A stretch of DNA of 64,000 bases from an uncultured Thermoproteales archaeon. Its GTDB lineage: Archaea > Thermoproteota > Thermoprotei > Thermoproteales > Thermoproteaceae. The DNA is taken from the NCBI GenBank assembly GCA_938027595.1, contig CALJAK010000002.1:164437-228436 (forward strand). The letters are read 5' to 3'. Positions 63,197 through 64,000 of this stretch are shown here, piece by piece; the stretch's first letter is position 1, and the number at the start of each line of letters is the position of its first letter. Under the pieces are notes generated by a model, which was not told the origin of the DNA, made no database searches, and saw only the letters and a list, made by a program, of their open reading frames with translations. Position numbers and translations under genes: made by a program.

Positions 63197-64000
63197 ATGG
63201 AGTTTTTGAAGTACGACATTTTGATCGTTGGGTCTGGGATAGCTGGTCTGCGGGCCGCCACGGCCGCCGCTTGGGCTAGCGGCGGTAGAGTTTCAATCGC
63301 AATTTTGTCAAAAATTCAAGCAATGCGGAGCCACAGCCTCTCTGCGGAGGGCGGCATGTCGGCTGTCTTGTATCCAGAAAAGACGGGGGATTCGCTAGAG
63401 TTACACGCCTACGACACCGTGAAGGGGAGCGATTTTCTAGCCGACCAAGACGCGGTGGAGGTGTTAGTGGAGCAAGCGCCGAGGGAGGTGCGTTATCTCG
63501 AGAGAATCGGCGTGCCGTGGACTAGGGAACCAGACGGGAGAATTTCACAGCGGCCATTCGGCGGTATGTCGATACCGCGTACCACTTTTGCAGCTGACAA
63601 GACTGGCTTCTTCATAATGTCTACTCTGTTCTCGGAAACCAAGAGATTCGAAAACATACATATATACCACGAGCATTTTGTGACTAAATTCATAATTAAA
63701 GACATGGAGTTTAGAGGCGTCGCTGCGTACGACTTGAAAAGCGGCGAGTTTAAAATTTTCCACGCGAAAGCCGGCATAATAGCCACCGGCGGCGCCGGGA
63801 GGCTATATCGATTCACCACCACGGCGTACTCCACCACAGGCGAGACGTTGGGATACGCGCTTAGGGAGGGTATTGCGTTGAAAGATATGGAGTTTGTGCA
63901 GTGGCATCCCACTGCTTTGGTTCCCAGTGGTATTTTAGTGAGCGAAGCGGCGAGGGGAGAGGGGGGATACTTAGTGAATAGAGAAGGCGAGAGATTCATG
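63197..64000 (+). CDS. sdhA: Succinate dehydrogenase/fumarate reductase flavoprotein, N-terminal part
   Basis: FAD subunit linking the citric acid cycle to the quinone pool. The 268 visible residues begin MEFLKYDILIVGSGIAGLRAA (FAD motif at 10-17) and contain MRSHSLSAEGGMSA, in which H46 is the likely site of covalent FAD attachment, and FVQWHPTAL and EAARGEGGYLVN, catalytic-site segments of the family. The frame is open to the end of the window, so the gene is partial. Confidence 0.94.
   Translation, partial: MEFLKYDILIVGSGIAGLRAATAAAWASGGRVSIAILSKIQAMRSHSLSAEGGMSAVLYPEKTGDSLELHAYDTVKGSDFLADQDAVEVLVEQAPREVRYLERIGVPWTREPDGRISQRPFGGMSIPRTTFAADKTGFFIMSTLFSETKRFENIHIYHEHFVTKFIIKDMEFRGVAAYDLKSGEFKIFHAKAGIIATGGAGRLYRFTTTAYSTTGETLGYALREGIALKDMEFVQWHPTALVPSGILVSEAARGEGGYLVNREGERFM

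Overview
The window looks like chromosomal DNA of a hyperthermophilic crenarchaeon of the order Thermoproteales, most likely Pyrobaculum or a close relative. The reasons are an archaeal RNA polymerase set (RpoH, B, A', A'', D, N), archaeal-only families (COG2521, DUF371, DUF460, UPF0179, DUF2070, CarS, geranylgeranyl-reductase-like protein), an A-type ATPase, a ferredoxin-centred metabolism and very dense genes with ATGA overlaps. Most transcription units appear leaderless: a TATA-like element sits about 22-26 nt before the start codon. I used that spacing to choose starts, including many GTG starts. It is inferred from sequence and not measured.

Layout. 1-8623 (minus strand) encodes a complex I-like membrane module (nuoJ, K, M, L, N), then a complete pyruvate/2-oxoacid:ferredoxin oxidoreductase (porGD fusion, porA, porB), then nuoI and the start of nuoH. 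8828-10675 is a tungsten aldehyde:ferredoxin oxidoreductase. Together these suggest that ferredoxin reduced by oxoacid and aldehyde oxidation is oxidised by a proton- or sodium-pumping complex. 10.6-32.4 kb is a patchwork of short, mostly divergent or convergent units: NAD kinase, a Nob1-like PIN protein, TyrRS, lipid genes, an HD phosphohydrolase, methyltransferases, a prolidase-like enzyme, uracil-DNA glycosylase, RadA, a Trm5-like protein, radical SAM proteins, several tiny zinc proteins, a CdvA-like coiled-coil protein and many hypotheticals.

32.4-47.6 kb (plus strand) is the information-processing core: ATPase F-E-A, rpoH-rpoB-rpoA1-rpoA2-rpl30e-nusA-rps12, directly followed by rpoD-rpl18e-rpl13-rps9-rpoN, then an Sm-like protein and archaeal S-adenosylmethionine synthetase. 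47.6-61.5 kb holds DUF460, Rio2, UPF0179, a DUF357/nucleotidyltransferase (RibL-like) fusion, endonuclease V, a Usp protein, tRNA-Ser(CGA), a Zn-ribbon protein, EF-1beta, Cdc48, FEN1, protein-L-isoaspartate methyltransferase, AspRS, a NusA-like KH protein, a COG1031 radical SAM protein and peptidyl-tRNA hydrolase. 61.5-63.1 kb is the least tidy part: an interrupted reading frame, a Nudix gene with a one-base frameshift inside its Nudix box, and a poorly known protein. The window ends inside a succinate dehydrogenase/fumarate reductase flavoprotein gene.

I saw no insertion sequence, CRISPR array or prophage. The most interesting leads are: a RimK-type ATP-grasp ligase coupled to a tiny six-cysteine protein; the CdvA-like protein; a sharp internal change of codon use in cdc48; several gene pairs that seem to share one symmetric TATA element; the Nudix/remnant region; and a repeat-rich non-coding block beside the tRNA.
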